A stretch of DNA of 64,000 bases from an uncultured Porphyromonadaceae bacterium. Lineage in GTDB: Bacteria > Bacteroidota > Bacteroidia > Bacteroidales > Muribaculaceae. The stretch lies in assembly GCA_902461565.1 (NCBI GenBank), contig CABPYL010000010.1, forward strand, positions 1-64,000. Reading direction: 5' to 3'. A program made the translations under genes and the position numbers. Shown piece by piece: positions 26,070 to 35,206 of this stretch; positions within the stretch are counted from its first letter, which is position 1, and each line of letters begins with the position of its first letter. The notes beneath the pieces are model-generated. The model worked only from the letters and a program-made list of their open reading frames with translations. It was not told where the DNA came from and searched no databases.

Positions 26070-27524
26070 TCAGAGGTTGGCTACCTTTTCGATTATACGT
26101 GTGAGCTGCCCCCAGAAACGACCAACCGCGGGGATGTTCATTCTCTCGCTGGGCGAGTGCACTCCCTGAAGGGTTGGACCGAAGGACACCATGTCGAGAT
26201 GGGGATATTTTGTGCGGAAAAGGCCACACTCGAGACCGGCATGTATAGCCTTGATGGCGGGTTTGATTCCGTAGAGTTCCTCGTAGGCGTCGGAGGCGAT
26301 GTGCATTATCTTAGAGTTCATGTCGGGAGCCCATCCCGGATATCCGTCGCCGTGGGTTACTTCGGCACCGGCGAGTGTGAAGAGAGCTTCTACCTGGCGC
26401 GCGATATCCCACTTGCGCGATTCAACGGAGGAACGCTGGGATGTTGTAACGAGGATTCCGTCGGGACGGTTCATCTTGACGGAAGCGAGATTTGTGGACG
26501 TCTCAACGAGGCCTTCGAGGTCGCGACTCATGGAAATAACCCCGTGAGGAGCACTGTAGAGAGCTTCGATAAGCGCTTTGGTGGTATCGTGGTCGACAGC
26601 GTATTCGGGACGGTCGACACTGGTGAGGTCGAACTTGATTGTGGGTTCGATTCCGGCATATTCATTCTCTACGTCGGCAACGAACTTGTTGAAGGCTACC
26701 CGTATCTGTTCCTTGTTGCGGGCTTCCACACCGAATACAGCATGCGCAGCGCGGGGAATCGCATTCCGGAGATTGCCGCCGTCGATTTCGCACAAAGCAA
26801 GATCGTGTTCGAGACTGAGGGCAAAGAGGAAACGTGCGAGAAGTTTATTTGCATTTGCACGTCCGAGGTGTATATCGCCGCCGGAATGTCCGCCGAGGCC
26901 ATTGGAGATATCGAATTTGAAATAGTGGAAATCGGTGGGAGCGAAAGAGCGCTTGTATGTGAACTGGCAGGTGGTGTCCACACCGCCGGCACAGCCTACG
27001 AATATTTCGGCGTCGTCCTCGGAGTCGAGGTTAAGAAGCATGGAAGCAGTGAGCATACCATCGCCAAGGTTGTTGGCTCCGGTGAGACCGGTTTCCTCGT
27101 CGACGGTAAAGAGTGCCTCGAGAGGACCGTGAACAAGCTCCTCATCGGTAAGGGCAGCAAGAGCGGCGGCCATACCAATACCGTTGTCGGCGCCGAGGGT
27201 GGTTCCGTCTGCGTGCAGCCAGTCGCCGTCGACAATCGTACGGATTGGCTGGTTATCGAAGTCGAAGTTCTTGTCGTTTGACTCGCACACCATATCCATG
27301 TGAGCCTGCATCGCGATTACGGGAGCATTCTCGTGTCCGGGAGTGGCGGGACGGCGCATAACAACATTGCCGACAGCGTCGGTTTTGACCTCGATATTAT
27401 GTTGGGCTGCAAAATCCAGCAGGAACTTGCGAATCTTTTCTTCTTTTTTGGAAGGGCGCGGCACCTGGGTTATCATGTCGAAGATGGCAAAAACCTGAGC
27501 GGGCTGAAGATCTTTGATAGTCAT
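26070..27524 (-). CDS. pepD: Aminoacyl-histidine dipeptidase (cytosol non-specific dipeptidase)
   Basis: This 484-residue M20 metallopeptidase matches PepD in length. Metal-binding landmarks are AMQAHMDMVCE, TLGADNGIGMA, TVDEETGLTGA and the late GLECGLFRTKYP. It hydrolyses dipeptides such as Xaa-His in the cytosol. It is divergent from the small membrane protein gene at 27692, and the shared upstream region is very AT-rich. Confidence 0.95.
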   Translation of the reverse strand: MTIKDLQPAQVFAIFDMITQVPRPSKKEEKIRKFLLDFAAQHNIEVKTDAVGNVVMRRPATPGHENAPVIAMQAHMDMVCESNDKNFDFDNQPIRTIVDGDWLHADGTTLGADNGIGMAAALAALTDEELVHGPLEALFTVDEETGLTGANNLGDGMLTASMLLNLDSEDDAEIFVGCAGGVDTTCQFTYKRSFAPTDFHYFKFDISNGLGGHSGGDIHLGRANANKLLARFLFALSLEHDLALCEIDGGNLRNAIPRAAHAVFGVEARNKEQIRVAFNKFVADVENEYAGIEPTIKFDLTSVDRPEYAVDHDTTKALIEALYSAPHGVISMSRDLEGLVETSTNLASVKMNRPDGILVTTSQRSSVESRKWDIARQVEALFTLAGAEVTHGDGYPGWAPDMNSKIMHIASDAYEELYGIKPAIKAIHAGLECGLFRTKYPHLDMVSFGPTLQGVHSPSERMNIPAVGRFWGQLTRIIEKVANL

Positions 27525-27659
27525 AATTCCTTATGTTTTTATGTATGGTTAAGTTCTAATATAAATTTTATTTTTAGAAAGAATGTTAAAAACATTCGTA
27601 TTCGCCCCTAAAATTACAAAATAAAATCGAATCGGAGAAAAAAAAGCATTTACTTTCGC

Positions 27660-27667
27660 TATATTTG
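27660..27667 (+). promoter_or_regulatory. -7 promoter element for the small membrane protein and OmpH-like gene
   Basis: TATATTTG is an exact TAnnTTTG, 24 nt before the ATG at 27692. No perfect -33 TTTG is seen. Confidence 0.65.
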
Positions 27668-27691
27668 CACCGCCAAAGCAAAATCCGGCTT

Positions 27692-27868
27692 ATGAAAACA
27701 GTGTTAGTAACCATAGTTCTGTTGCTGTTGTCGGTGATACTTTTAGGAGTAAAAGTATTGTTCGTCAAAGGCTCGACATTCCCCTCGGGGCATGTGGGAC
27801 ACTCGGCAGCGCTTCGCAAACGCGGTATCGGGTGCGCCTCATCGGCCAACGGAAACACACAAAAATAA
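27692..27868 (+). CDS. 58-residue single-pass membrane protein conserved in Bacteroidales
   Basis: The protein begins MKTVLVTIVLLLLSV, one transmembrane segment, followed by VKVLFVKGSTFPSGHVG and an ALRKRGIGCASS tail. I recall close relatives of the same length in Bacteroides species, annotated only as hypothetical. The earlier in-frame codon at 27665 overlaps the -7 element and is rejected. It precedes the OmpH-like gene by 27 bases and may be co-transcribed with it. Confidence 0.75.
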   Translation: MKTVLVTIVLLLLSVILLGVKVLFVKGSTFPSGHVGHSAALRKRGIGCASSANGNTQK

Positions 27869-27895
27869 AGTAGTAATACCTTACCTATAAATATA

Positions 27896-28504
27896 ATGAA
27901 AAAACTGTCAATCACAGTAAAAACACTTATCGCAGGCCTCGTGGCCGTTTCTGCCGCATCGTGCAGCAACACAGCCAACAACGCAACAACCACGCCAGCC
28001 GCCAATGATTCCACCGCAGCTGCCGTCGCACCGGTAAATATCCGCTATATCGACGCCGATTCCGTTATGAGCGCATACGTGCTCGCCCAGCAGATAGCCG
28101 AGGAAAGCCAGCGGGAACTTCTGCGCTACCAGCAGCAGGAACAGCAGAAACAGCAGGAACTCCAGACCTTGGGCAACTCCATACAGCAGAAGCAGCAGAA
28201 CAATGTTTACCTCACCGAGGCAAGCATGCAGGCCGACATCAACCAGTTTAACAAGAAACAGCAGGAAGCCCAGAACTACCTCGGCGCCCAGCAGCAGCGC
28301 ATCCAGGCCGCTATGGCAGCAGCGCAGCAACGCCTTAACGACTCCATCTCCAACTTTGTTAAGGATTACAACGCCATCCACAACTACGACGCTATCCTAC
28401 TGCGCGAAGCCGGTGTTTACTTCAAACCTGAGCTGAACATCACAGCAGAAATTATCGAAGGTCTCAACGCCCGCTTCCAGGCTTCCAACGAAGCGAAGAA
28501 ATAA
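27896..28504 (+). CDS. OmpH/Skp-like lipoprotein chaperone
   Basis: This 202-residue protein has a lipobox (SAASC, cysteine about residue 23) and a Thr/Ala-rich linker. The OmpH pattern begins with IRYIDADSVMSAY. A long Gln-rich coiled coil (about 65-150) follows, and a closing beta-strand region (YDAILLREAGVYFKPELNIT). Skp-type chaperones hold outer-membrane proteins with coiled-coil tentacles; here the protein would be membrane-anchored. A strong terminator follows. Confidence 0.88.
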   Translation: MKKLSITVKTLIAGLVAVSAASCSNTANNATTTPAANDSTAAAVAPVNIRYIDADSVMSAYVLAQQIAEESQRELLRYQQQEQQKQQELQTLGNSIQQKQQNNVYLTEASMQADINQFNKKQQEAQNYLGAQQQRIQAAMAAAQQRLNDSISNFVKDYNAIHNYDAILLREAGVYFKPELNITAEIIEGLNARFQASNEAKK

Positions 28505-28524
28505 ACGGCATCACAACCATATAG

Positions 28525-28556
28525 CGGCAGCCGGGCGTACCCGGCTGCCGTTTTTT
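28525..28556 (+). terminator. Rho-independent terminator
   Basis: An 11-bp perfect stem (CGGCAGCCGGG with CCCGGCTGCCG), loop CGTA, is followed by TTTTTT. It lies 20 nt after the OmpH-like stop codon. Confidence 0.95.
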
Positions 28557-28818
28557 CGTAAGAGAATTATATCTACCGACAAAAGAATCTCCAGTCACGC
28601 GGCGCATCAGTGCATATTCTACCAGAAGATACTGATTATCAGCACTGCGCTCCCGGAAACACAAAACTTATCGAGGGATTATGAACGGGCTGCGGCTACC
28701 TTGGCATTCCTTACTGCATACCGTCTCTGCCTCCGGCCGTCGGGGTCGGGTTTTGTTGTCTGAAAAAATATTTGTAACTTAGCAGATTGATAACTAACGT
28801 CAACCCCAATTTTTGAGC

Positions 28819-29910
28819 ATGGATAGAAAAGACCATCGCTATTGCGTGATAATGTGCGGAGGCATAGGCAGCCGTTTCTGGCCCTACAGCCGTATACGTC
28901 TGCCTAAGCAGTTTATCGACTTCTTAGGCACAGGCCGCTCCTTGCTTCAGATGAGCTTCGACCGTATCGCAGAACAGATACCGGAGGAGAACATATTGAT
29001 AATGACCAACGAACGCTACGCCGACCAGGTGGCCGCGCAGCTTCCCGAAATATCCCGCGACCATATTCTGCTTGAACCCGCGCGCCGTAACACCGCTCCC
29101 TGCATAGCATGGGCGGCATGGCACATTGCCGCACTGGACCCGGAAGCGTCGATGATCGTTACACCATCGGACCATGTGATTACGCGCGACCGTCTGTTCC
29201 ACCAGGCAGTGCGCGACGGTTTCGATTTTGTTGAAAACCGCGATGCCCTGCTTACGTTCGGCATAGAGCCTACGCGCCCAGAAACAGGCTACGGCTATAT
29301 CCAGGTAGGAGAACCGGTGGAGGGCAGCTTCAGCAAAGTGAAGACTTTTACCGAGAAGCCCGACCGCGAGATGGCGAAGGTTTTCATCGCCACGGGCGAA
29401 TTTTTCTGGAACTCGGGCATTTTCCTGTGGCGCACGTCGGTAATACGCGATGTTTTCCGCAAACTGGCACCCGATATCGCCTCGGTGTTCGATACCGCCG
29501 CACCGGAAGTGTACACCAATCCAGTAGCTGAACGCAACTTTATCGAAAAAGCGTTCCCGTTCTGCCCGAACATATCGGTGGACTATGCCGTTATGGAAAA
29601 AGCATCGAATGTGTATGTGGAGACGGTGAATTTCGGCTGGAGCGACCTGGGCACATGGAGCGCCCTCTACGACCTTTCGCCCAAGAACAGCGATTCCAAC
29701 GTTACCCAGAACTGCAATGTGCTGGCCTACAACAGCCGCGGCAACATTTTTGCCGTACGCGGCGAAAAGCTGGTTGTTGTGGACGGCCTGGAGGAATTTA
29801 TCATCGCCGATGCCGACGGCGTGCTGCTGATATGCCCCAAGGCACACGAACAGCAGATAAGACAGATGGTTACCGACGCCCGAGTGAAATTCGGCGAGAA
29901 ATACGAATAA
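28819..29910 (+). CDS. manC: Mannose-1-phosphate guanylyltransferase
   Basis: The ATG at 28819 gives 363 residues; a TTG two codons earlier is a possible alternative. The nucleotidyltransferase signature CGGIGSRFWPYSR is at the N-terminus. LLEPARRNTAPCIAWA, TPSDHVI, TFTEKPD and FFWNSGIFLW follow, all typical of GDP-mannose pyrophosphorylases. There is no C-terminal phosphomannose isomerase domain, so it is the monofunctional type. The product GDP-mannose feeds surface glycan and capsule synthesis. Confidence 0.95.
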   Translation: MDRKDHRYCVIMCGGIGSRFWPYSRIRLPKQFIDFLGTGRSLLQMSFDRIAEQIPEENILIMTNERYADQVAAQLPEISRDHILLEPARRNTAPCIAWAAWHIAALDPEASMIVTPSDHVITRDRLFHQAVRDGFDFVENRDALLTFGIEPTRPETGYGYIQVGEPVEGSFSKVKTFTEKPDREMAKVFIATGEFFWNSGIFLWRTSVIRDVFRKLAPDIASVFDTAAPEVYTNPVAERNFIEKAFPFCPNISVDYAVMEKASNVYVETVNFGWSDLGTWSALYDLSPKNSDSNVTQNCNVLAYNSRGNIFAVRGEKLVVVDGLEEFIIADADGVLLICPKAHEQQIRQMVTDARVKFGEKYE

Positions 29911-29947
29911 AGAATTACAACTGCATAACATATAACTCACGAAAAGA

Positions 29948-31735
29948 ATGTCTATCGACAAAGTAATATCGCAGGCCGTGGCCAAGGCCGTAGAACAGCT
30001 CTACGGCATCCAGGCCGATCCCGCCACTATCAATCCGCAGGCCACCCGCAAGGAATTCGAGGGCAACCTCACAGTAATGGTTTTCCCATACGTCAAAGCC
30101 GCACACAAGGCTCCCGAAGCCGTTGGCAATGAAATAGGCGCATGGCTGGTGGAGAACGAACCCGCCGTTTCGGCTTTCAATGTTGTGAAGGGCTTCCTGA
30201 ACATATCCATAACACCGACATACTGGAATTCGGTACTGACCTCAATCGAAGCCGATCCGCACTACGGCTTCAAGGCCGTAACGGACGAAAGTCCGCTCGT
30301 TATGGTGGAATACTCGTCGCCCAACACCAACAAGCCGCTGCACCTGGGCCATCTGCGCAATATCCTGCTTGGCAGCAGCCTTTCCAACATCCTTGCAGCA
30401 TGCGGAAACAAGGTTGTGAAAACCAACATTGTGAACGACCGCGGCATCCACATCTGCAAATCCATGCTTGCATGGAAAAAATTCTTCGACGGCGCCACCC
30501 CCGAAAGCTCCGGCAAGAAAGGCGACCACCTTGTGGGCGACTGCTACGTATCGTTCGACAAGCACTATAAGGCAGAAGTTAAAGAGCTGATGGATAAAGG
30601 CATGAGCGAAGACGAGGCCAAGGAGGCTTCGCCGCTGATGCAGGAGGCTCACGCGATGCTGCGCCTGTGGGAAGAAGGCGACCCCGAGGTACGCGCCCTG
30701 TGGAACATGATGAACACGTGGGTATACGACGGCTTCGACCAGACATACAACCGCATGGGTGTTGGTTTCGACAAGATTTACTACGAATCGCAGACCTACC
30801 TCGACGGCAAGGCCAAGGTTCTCGAAGGCCTCGACAAAGGGCTGCTGTACCGCCGCGACGACGGTTCGGTATGGGCCGACCTGCACAACGAGGGGCTTGA
30901 CGAGAAGCTGCTTCTGCGCTCGGACGGCACGTCGGTATATATGACGCAGGACATCGGCACCGCCAAGCAGCGTTTCGACGACTACAAGATAGACAAGATG
31001 ATATACGTGGTGGGCAACGAACAGAACTACCACTTCCAGGTTCTTTCGATCCTTCTTGACCGCCTGGGCTTCAGCTGGGGCAAAGACCTTGTGCACTTCA
31101 GCTACGGCATGGTTGAACTGCCGGAAGGCAAGATGAAGAGCCGCGAGGGCACCGTGGTGGACGCCGACGACCTTATGGCCGACATGGTGAATACAGCCCG
31201 CGAGGTATCACAGGAGCTTGGCAAACTGGACGGCCTCAGCGAGGAGGAAATAGCCGAGATTGCCGAGACCGTTGGTCTGGGTGCGCTCAAATACTTCCTG
31301 CTGAAAGTAGACCCGCGCAAGAACATGACCTTCAACCCGCGCGAGTCCATCGACTTCAACGGCAACACCGGCCCGTTCATACAGTATACCTACGCCCGTA
31401 TCCGCTCTGTGCTCCGCCGCGCCCACGAGCAGGGTCTGGACAAGGCCGACTACGCTGCCGTAGAACCTAACGAACGCGAGATCTCCCTTATACAGACACT
31501 CGGAGACTATCCAGGCATCGTCGCCGAAGCCGGCCGCGCCTACTCCCCCGCCCTTATCGCGAACTATACCTACGACCTTGTGAAGCAGTACAACCAGTTC
31601 TACCACGACTGCTCGATACTTCGCGAGGAAGACTCCGCCGTGCGGTCGCTGCGCCTGGCGCTCTCCGACGCCACCGCCCGCACCATAAAATCGGCAATGG
31701 GTCTGCTCGGCATAAATGTGCCCGAGCGCATGTAA
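29948..31735 (+). CDS. argS: Arginyl-tRNA synthetase
   Basis: This 595-residue class I synthetase has the N-terminal Add-1 tRNA-binding domain. The HIGH motif appears as NTNKPLHLGHLRN, the KMSKS-like loop as EGKMKSREG, and the C-terminal DALR anticodon-binding domain carries the final SIRTIKSAMGLLG-like helix. Length is normal. It is followed 30 bases later by the Bax-inhibitor-1 gene. Confidence 0.97.
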   Translation: MSIDKVISQAVAKAVEQLYGIQADPATINPQATRKEFEGNLTVMVFPYVKAAHKAPEAVGNEIGAWLVENEPAVSAFNVVKGFLNISITPTYWNSVLTSIEADPHYGFKAVTDESPLVMVEYSSPNTNKPLHLGHLRNILLGSSLSNILAACGNKVVKTNIVNDRGIHICKSMLAWKKFFDGATPESSGKKGDHLVGDCYVSFDKHYKAEVKELMDKGMSEDEAKEASPLMQEAHAMLRLWEEGDPEVRALWNMMNTWVYDGFDQTYNRMGVGFDKIYYESQTYLDGKAKVLEGLDKGLLYRRDDGSVWADLHNEGLDEKLLLRSDGTSVYMTQDIGTAKQRFDDYKIDKMIYVVGNEQNYHFQVLSILLDRLGFSWGKDLVHFSYGMVELPEGKMKSREGTVVDADDLMADMVNTAREVSQELGKLDGLSEEEIAEIAETVGLGALKYFLLKVDPRKNMTFNPRESIDFNGNTGPFIQYTYARIRSVLRRAHEQGLDKADYAAVEPNEREISLIQTLGDYPGIVAEAGRAYSPALIANYTYDLVKQYNQFYHDCSILREEDSAVRSLRLALSDATARTIKSAMGLLGINVPERM

Positions 31736-31764
31736 AATCAACAAACCCTCAACAATAGACAAAA

Positions 31765-32481
31765 ATGTACGAAAATCAATTTAGAAACGACTCTCCGTCG
31801 TACAACAGTTACCCGTCGCTCACCACTACCGTGAGCAACACAATGAAGAAGGTGTATCTGAAAATGACACTTGCGCTGGTGGTAACCGCGCTCACGTCGT
31901 TTTTATGCGCCTCGAGCCACGCATTCCTCAGCTTCGTGCTTACCAACGGCTGGTTTATGATTGCCGTAGTGATAGCCGAGCTATTTCTTGTTTACCGTAT
32001 CTCGAGCGCGATACAGCGCATGAGCAACGGCACAGCCACGCTGCTGTTCTATCTCTACTCTATTCTCAACGGTCTGATGCTGAGCACGATTTTCCTGGCC
32101 TACAGCATTGACGCGATAGCCAAGACGTTCCTTATAACGGCACTGACATTCGGTGCCATGAGCATCTACGGCTACTTTACGAACCGCGACCTGTCGCGCG
32201 TGGGCTCGTTCCTGTTCATGGCCCTTATCGGCCTGATAATTGCCATGCTTGTCAATATTTTTCTGAAGAGCAGCAGCCTTGACTGGATAATCTCTATTGC
32301 CGGCGTGCTTATCTTCGTAGGCCTCACGGCATGGGACACCCAGCAGATCAGGACAATGGCGCAGCAGGCACCCGGCGAGGCCGTGAGCCGTCTGGCAACG
32401 CTCGGCGCCCTGACGCTCTACCTTGATTTCATAAATCTGTTCCTTTTCCTGCTCCGGATATTCGGAGGCAGCCGCGACTGA
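31765..32481 (+). CDS. Bax inhibitor-1/YccA family membrane protein
   Basis: This 238-residue protein has seven predicted membrane segments and the family landmarks FLAYSIDAIAKTFLITALTFGAMSIYGYFT and a C-terminal GLTAWDTQQIRTMAQ with the conserved aspartate. YccA and BsYetJ members act as pH-sensitive calcium leak channels or modulators of FtsH. A long hairpin follows the stop. Confidence 0.92.
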   Translation: MYENQFRNDSPSYNSYPSLTTTVSNTMKKVYLKMTLALVVTALTSFLCASSHAFLSFVLTNGWFMIAVVIAELFLVYRISSAIQRMSNGTATLLFYLYSILNGLMLSTIFLAYSIDAIAKTFLITALTFGAMSIYGYFTNRDLSRVGSFLFMALIGLIIAMLVNIFLKSSSLDWIISIAGVLIFVGLTAWDTQQIRTMAQQAPGEAVSRLATLGALTLYLDFINLFLFLLRIFGGSRD

Positions 32482-32502
32482 CATTCACCCCTGCATATCA
32501 CA

Positions 32503-32530
32503 AGGCCGCCGGGGCATGCCCCGGCGGCCT
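32503..32530. terminator. Strong hairpin, possible terminator without T tract
   Basis: A 12-bp perfect GC-rich stem (AGGCCGCCGGGG with CCCCGGCGGCCT), loop CATG, lies between the Bax-inhibitor gene and the MATE gene. Only GATTTAC follows, so it is not a classic intrinsic terminator. It ends 11 nt before the MATE start codon and could affect its translation. Confidence 0.7.
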
Positions 32531-32541
32531 GATTTACGCTT

Positions 32542-33888
32542 ATGGACTTTAGAAAATATTCACGACACTACCGCGACATAGGACGTCTGGGACTGCCGCT
32601 GTTCATCGGACAACTGGGCACCATAGCCCTGTCTTTCGCCGACAATATAATGGTGGGATATTATTCCACCGAGGCGCTTGCATCCGCATCTTTCGTAAAC
32701 AATTTCTTCAACATCGCCATTTTCTGCTGCACGGGCTTCACCTACGGCCTTACGCCGCTGCTCGGTGCCATTTTCGCTCGTGGCGACCGCGACCGGGTTG
32801 GCTCGGTAACACGCACCGGGCTTTGGGTAAGTACGGTTTTCACTATAGTTATATCGGCGCTGATGCTCGCATGCTATTTCATGCTGGACCAGTTCGGGCA
32901 ACCGGCCGAGCTTATGCCGCTGATACGCCCATACTACCTGATAGTTCTCGCCGGACTGATTCCGGTGATGGTGTTCAATGTATTCGCCCAGTGGAGCTAT
33001 GCGATAAACAATACCGCTGTACCCACATGGATTGTGCTGAGCTGCAACGCCCTTAACATTCTGGGTAACTACGCGCTGATATACGGTAACTTCGGCTTTC
33101 CGGAACTTGGGCTTACAGGGGCAGGAATCAGCACATTGGTATCGCGAGTGCTCACGGCAATTGCTATGGCGCTGGTATTCTTCCGTTTCAGTCTCGGCAA
33201 ACCATACAGGAACGGTTTCCGCAGGTGTCCCGCCGCCAAAGGAGATGCGCGTCTGGTTACGCGCACGGGCTTCCCTGTGGCGATGCAGATGTCCTTCGAG
33301 ACGGCATCGTTCTCCGGATCGGCTATTATAGCAGGCTGGCTTGGCGCCGTATCGCTGGCGGCATTCCAGATATTCTCCACAAGCAGCATGCTCGGTTTCT
33401 GCCTGTACTACAGTATCGGCGCCGCAATGGCCATACCGCTGAGCCACGCCCAGGGCAACGGCGACACCGCGGCAGTACGACGCATAGCATGGAGCGGATA
33501 TCACATCATGCTGGTATGCACCGCGCTGGTATGTATAATGTTCCTGTCCTGCGCACGCTTTATAATGGGCCTGTTCACCCCTGACCAGACCGTACTGGCT
33601 GTAGCATTGGGCGTTATTGTGCCGCTCGCGCTGTACCAGATATGCGACGCCACACAGATAACGTTTGCCAACGCCCTGCGCGGAACATCGCATTCGATGC
33701 CGATGCTGTATATAGCCTTCGTAAGCTACATAATGGTGGGACTACCCACAACATATCTGTTCGCCATACCCCTTGGGATGGGCCTGTTCGGCATTGTTCT
33801 CAGCTTCTCGGTATGCCTTATGCTTGCCGGTCTGCTGTACCTGTTCTTCTTCCTGCGCGTAACACGGAGGCAGCCGGACAACGCTTAA
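32542..33888 (+). CDS. MATE-family multidrug efflux transporter
   Basis: This 448-residue protein has twelve membrane helices in two similar halves, as in NorM/MepA. Family landmarks include GLPLFIGQLGTIALSFADNIMVGYYS in helix 1-2 and the AAMAIPLSHAQGNGD loop. It should export cationic compounds using a Na+ or H+ gradient. Its stop overlaps the convergent ferredoxin gene by 4 bases. Confidence 0.93.
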   Translation: MDFRKYSRHYRDIGRLGLPLFIGQLGTIALSFADNIMVGYYSTEALASASFVNNFFNIAIFCCTGFTYGLTPLLGAIFARGDRDRVGSVTRTGLWVSTVFTIVISALMLACYFMLDQFGQPAELMPLIRPYYLIVLAGLIPVMVFNVFAQWSYAINNTAVPTWIVLSCNALNILGNYALIYGNFGFPELGLTGAGISTLVSRVLTAIAMALVFFRFSLGKPYRNGFRRCPAAKGDARLVTRTGFPVAMQMSFETASFSGSAIIAGWLGAVSLAAFQIFSTSSMLGFCLYYSIGAAMAIPLSHAQGNGDTAAVRRIAWSGYHIMLVCTALVCIMFLSCARFIMGLFTPDQTVLAVALGVIVPLALYQICDATQITFANALRGTSHSMPMLYIAFVSYIMVGLPTTYLFAIPLGMGLFGIVLSFSVCLMLAGLLYLFFFLRVTRRQPDNA

Positions 33889-34070
33889 TCAGCAATCCGC
33901 ACCGCTGCTTTCTTGGGACATTTGCGCACACATTTGCCGCACTCGATACAGAGGGCGTTGTCGATTGTAACATATCCTTCGGCATCCTGCGAGATAGCCC
34001 CTACAGGACACATTACGATGAGAGGGCATACGTGATCGTGAGGGCAAACAGTCTTGTCTATCTGTATCAT
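33885..34070 (-). CDS. Small ferredoxin with one canonical [4Fe-4S] site and one three-cysteine site
   Basis: This 61-residue protein has a full CxxCxxCxxxCP motif at C41, C44, C47 and C51. The N-terminal half has only three cysteines (C9, C15, C21) spaced five residues apart, ending in CP, where a second CxxCxxC would be expected. That could hold a [3Fe-4S] cluster or be degenerate. It is divergent from the OxyR-like gene and has a well-formed promoter beside an OxyR-like half-site, so it is probably peroxide- or redox-regulated. Confidence 0.88.
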   Translation of the reverse strand: MIQIDKTVCPHDHVCPLIVMCPVGAISQDAEGYVTIDNALCIECGKCVRKCPKKAAVRIAD

Positions 34071-34101
34071 GGTTTATTGTGATTCGTTAGAGTTCCGGAC
34101 A

Positions 34102-34132
34102 CAAAAATAAATCAAAATTCATGTTCAGCAAA
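34102..34132 (-). promoter_or_regulatory. Promoter of the ferredoxin gene
   Basis: On the minus strand TTTG (34129-34132), a 19-nt spacer and TATTTTTG (34102-34109) match both consensus boxes. The start codon lies about 31 nt downstream. Confidence 0.85.
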
Positions 34133-34147
34133 ATAGATTTTAGCTAT
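34133..34147. promoter_or_regulatory. OxyR-like half-operator (ATAG-N7-CTAT)
   Basis: ATAGATTTTAGCTAT matches the published OxyR dimer half-site ATAGnTnnnAnCTAT at every defined base. It abuts the -33 box of the ferredoxin promoter, where an activator would contact RNA polymerase. It also overlaps TATATTTA (34145-34152), a near-consensus -7 box for the divergent regulator gene. A second half-site at the usual spacing is not obvious. Confidence 0.6.
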
Positions 34148-34184
34148 ATTTACATCGATAATATCGAACACTAGCTATAATGGC

Positions 34185-35111
34185 ATGACACTGCAACAGA
34201 TGGAATATATAGTGGCTGTAGACAAATACCGCCACTTTGCGAAAGCCGCGGAATCGTGCGGAGTCTCGCAGTCGACCCTGTCGGCACTTATTCAAAAACT
34301 TGAATATGAACTCGACGTTGCCATATTCGACCGTAAAAGCCATCCGGTACGGCCTACGGAGGTAGGTGCGGAAATTATCAGCCGCGTGCAACGGGTGCTG
34401 TTCAACGCTGCGCAGGTACGTGAACTTGTATCGACACGCAAAGGTGAGTCTATCGGGAAAGTATCACTCGGAATCACCTCTACGGTAGCCCCTTATCTGC
34501 TTCCGAAAATGTTCAGATATCTTTCTGCCAATCATCCGGACATACAGATACGCGTAGAAGAGACCAGAGTAGCCGCCATTGTGTCTAAATTAGAGCGCGG
34601 CGACCTTGACGTTGCATTGTTGGCGACACCGGTAAGCAGCACTGAATTACTGGAGATTCCCATATATACGGAACGCCTGATGGCATACGTTTCGCCGGAT
34701 GCGCCGATGCACCGGGACAGGATATTGCAGACCGAACAGCTACCGCCGGAAGGAGTATGGGTACTCCGGGAAGGCTACTGCCCTAACCGGGGCGTATTCC
34801 CGTTCTGCGACAGCACGACAACGAGGCAAGCTACTTACGAGGCCGGAAGCGTGGAAACTCTCATAAGAATAGTAGACGAAAACGGCGGCTACGCGATTAT
34901 ACCGCAACTCCATGTTCCGTTACTTGCGCAACACCAGCAGGCCAATGTGCATGCGCTCACCAATCCTGAACCGACAAGAGAAATCGCGCTTGTGGTGCAC
35001 CGTAATTTTGTACGCGAACGCCTGCTTAATATCCTTGCCGACGCGATAAAGTCGGCAGTACCTACGGATATGCTCGACAGGCGCATCATGAAATTCCCGA
35101 TAGTCCTTTAA
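34185..35111 (+). CDS. oxyR: OxyR-type LysR-family peroxide sensor
   Basis: This 308-residue protein has an N-terminal winged HTH (about 1-60, FAKAAESCGVSQSTLSALIQKLE). The LysR substrate domain contains C199 and C208 in EGYCPNRGVFPFC. The C-x8-C pair falls at the same residue numbers as the redox cysteines of E. coli OxyR, which form a disulphide on contact with peroxide. It is divergent from the ferredoxin and upstream of the NapH-like gene, with candidate operators on both sides. No catalase, ahpC or dps gene is in view. Confidence 0.9.
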   Translation: MTLQQMEYIVAVDKYRHFAKAAESCGVSQSTLSALIQKLEYELDVAIFDRKSHPVRPTEVGAEIISRVQRVLFNAAQVRELVSTRKGESIGKVSLGITSTVAPYLLPKMFRYLSANHPDIQIRVEETRVAAIVSKLERGDLDVALLATPVSSTELLEIPIYTERLMAYVSPDAPMHRDRILQTEQLPPEGVWVLREGYCPNRGVFPFCDSTTTRQATYEAGSVETLIRIVDENGGYAIIPQLHVPLLAQHQQANVHALTNPEPTREIALVVHRNFVRERLLNILADAIKSAVPTDMLDRRIMKFPIVL

Positions 35112-35113
35112 TT

Positions 35114-35143
35114 GATAAAATAGATTGAACAATCTGTTTTATC
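35114..35143. promoter_or_regulatory. 30-bp palindrome between oxyR and the NapH-like gene
   Basis: Arms GATAAAATAGATTG and CAATCTGTTTTATC pair at 13 of 14 positions around AA. The palindrome starts 3 nt after the oxyR stop and ends 1 nt before the -33 TTTG of the next promoter. Position favours an operator (OxyR or another dimeric regulator). It could also act as an oxyR terminator stem, but it is AT-rich and lacks a following T run. Confidence 0.65.
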
Positions 35144-35144
35144 G

Positions 35145-35176
35145 TTTGTATCCATACGGAGGATTGGATAATTTTG
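35145..35176 (+). promoter_or_regulatory. Promoter of the NapH-like gene
   Basis: TTTG (35145-35148), a 20-nt spacer and TAATTTTG (35169-35176) match both consensus boxes exactly. The start at 35207 is about 30 nt downstream. An earlier TTG codon at 35174 lies inside the -7 box and cannot be the start. Confidence 0.88.
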
Positions 35177-35206
35177 TGCCATAATAATCGCAAACCTCTA
35201 CTGAAA

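Noticed and set aside
30242..31096. 284-codon minus-strand open frame within argS
   Set aside because: The argS frame is fully conserved on the plus strand; the antisense frame has no recognisable domain or start signals.
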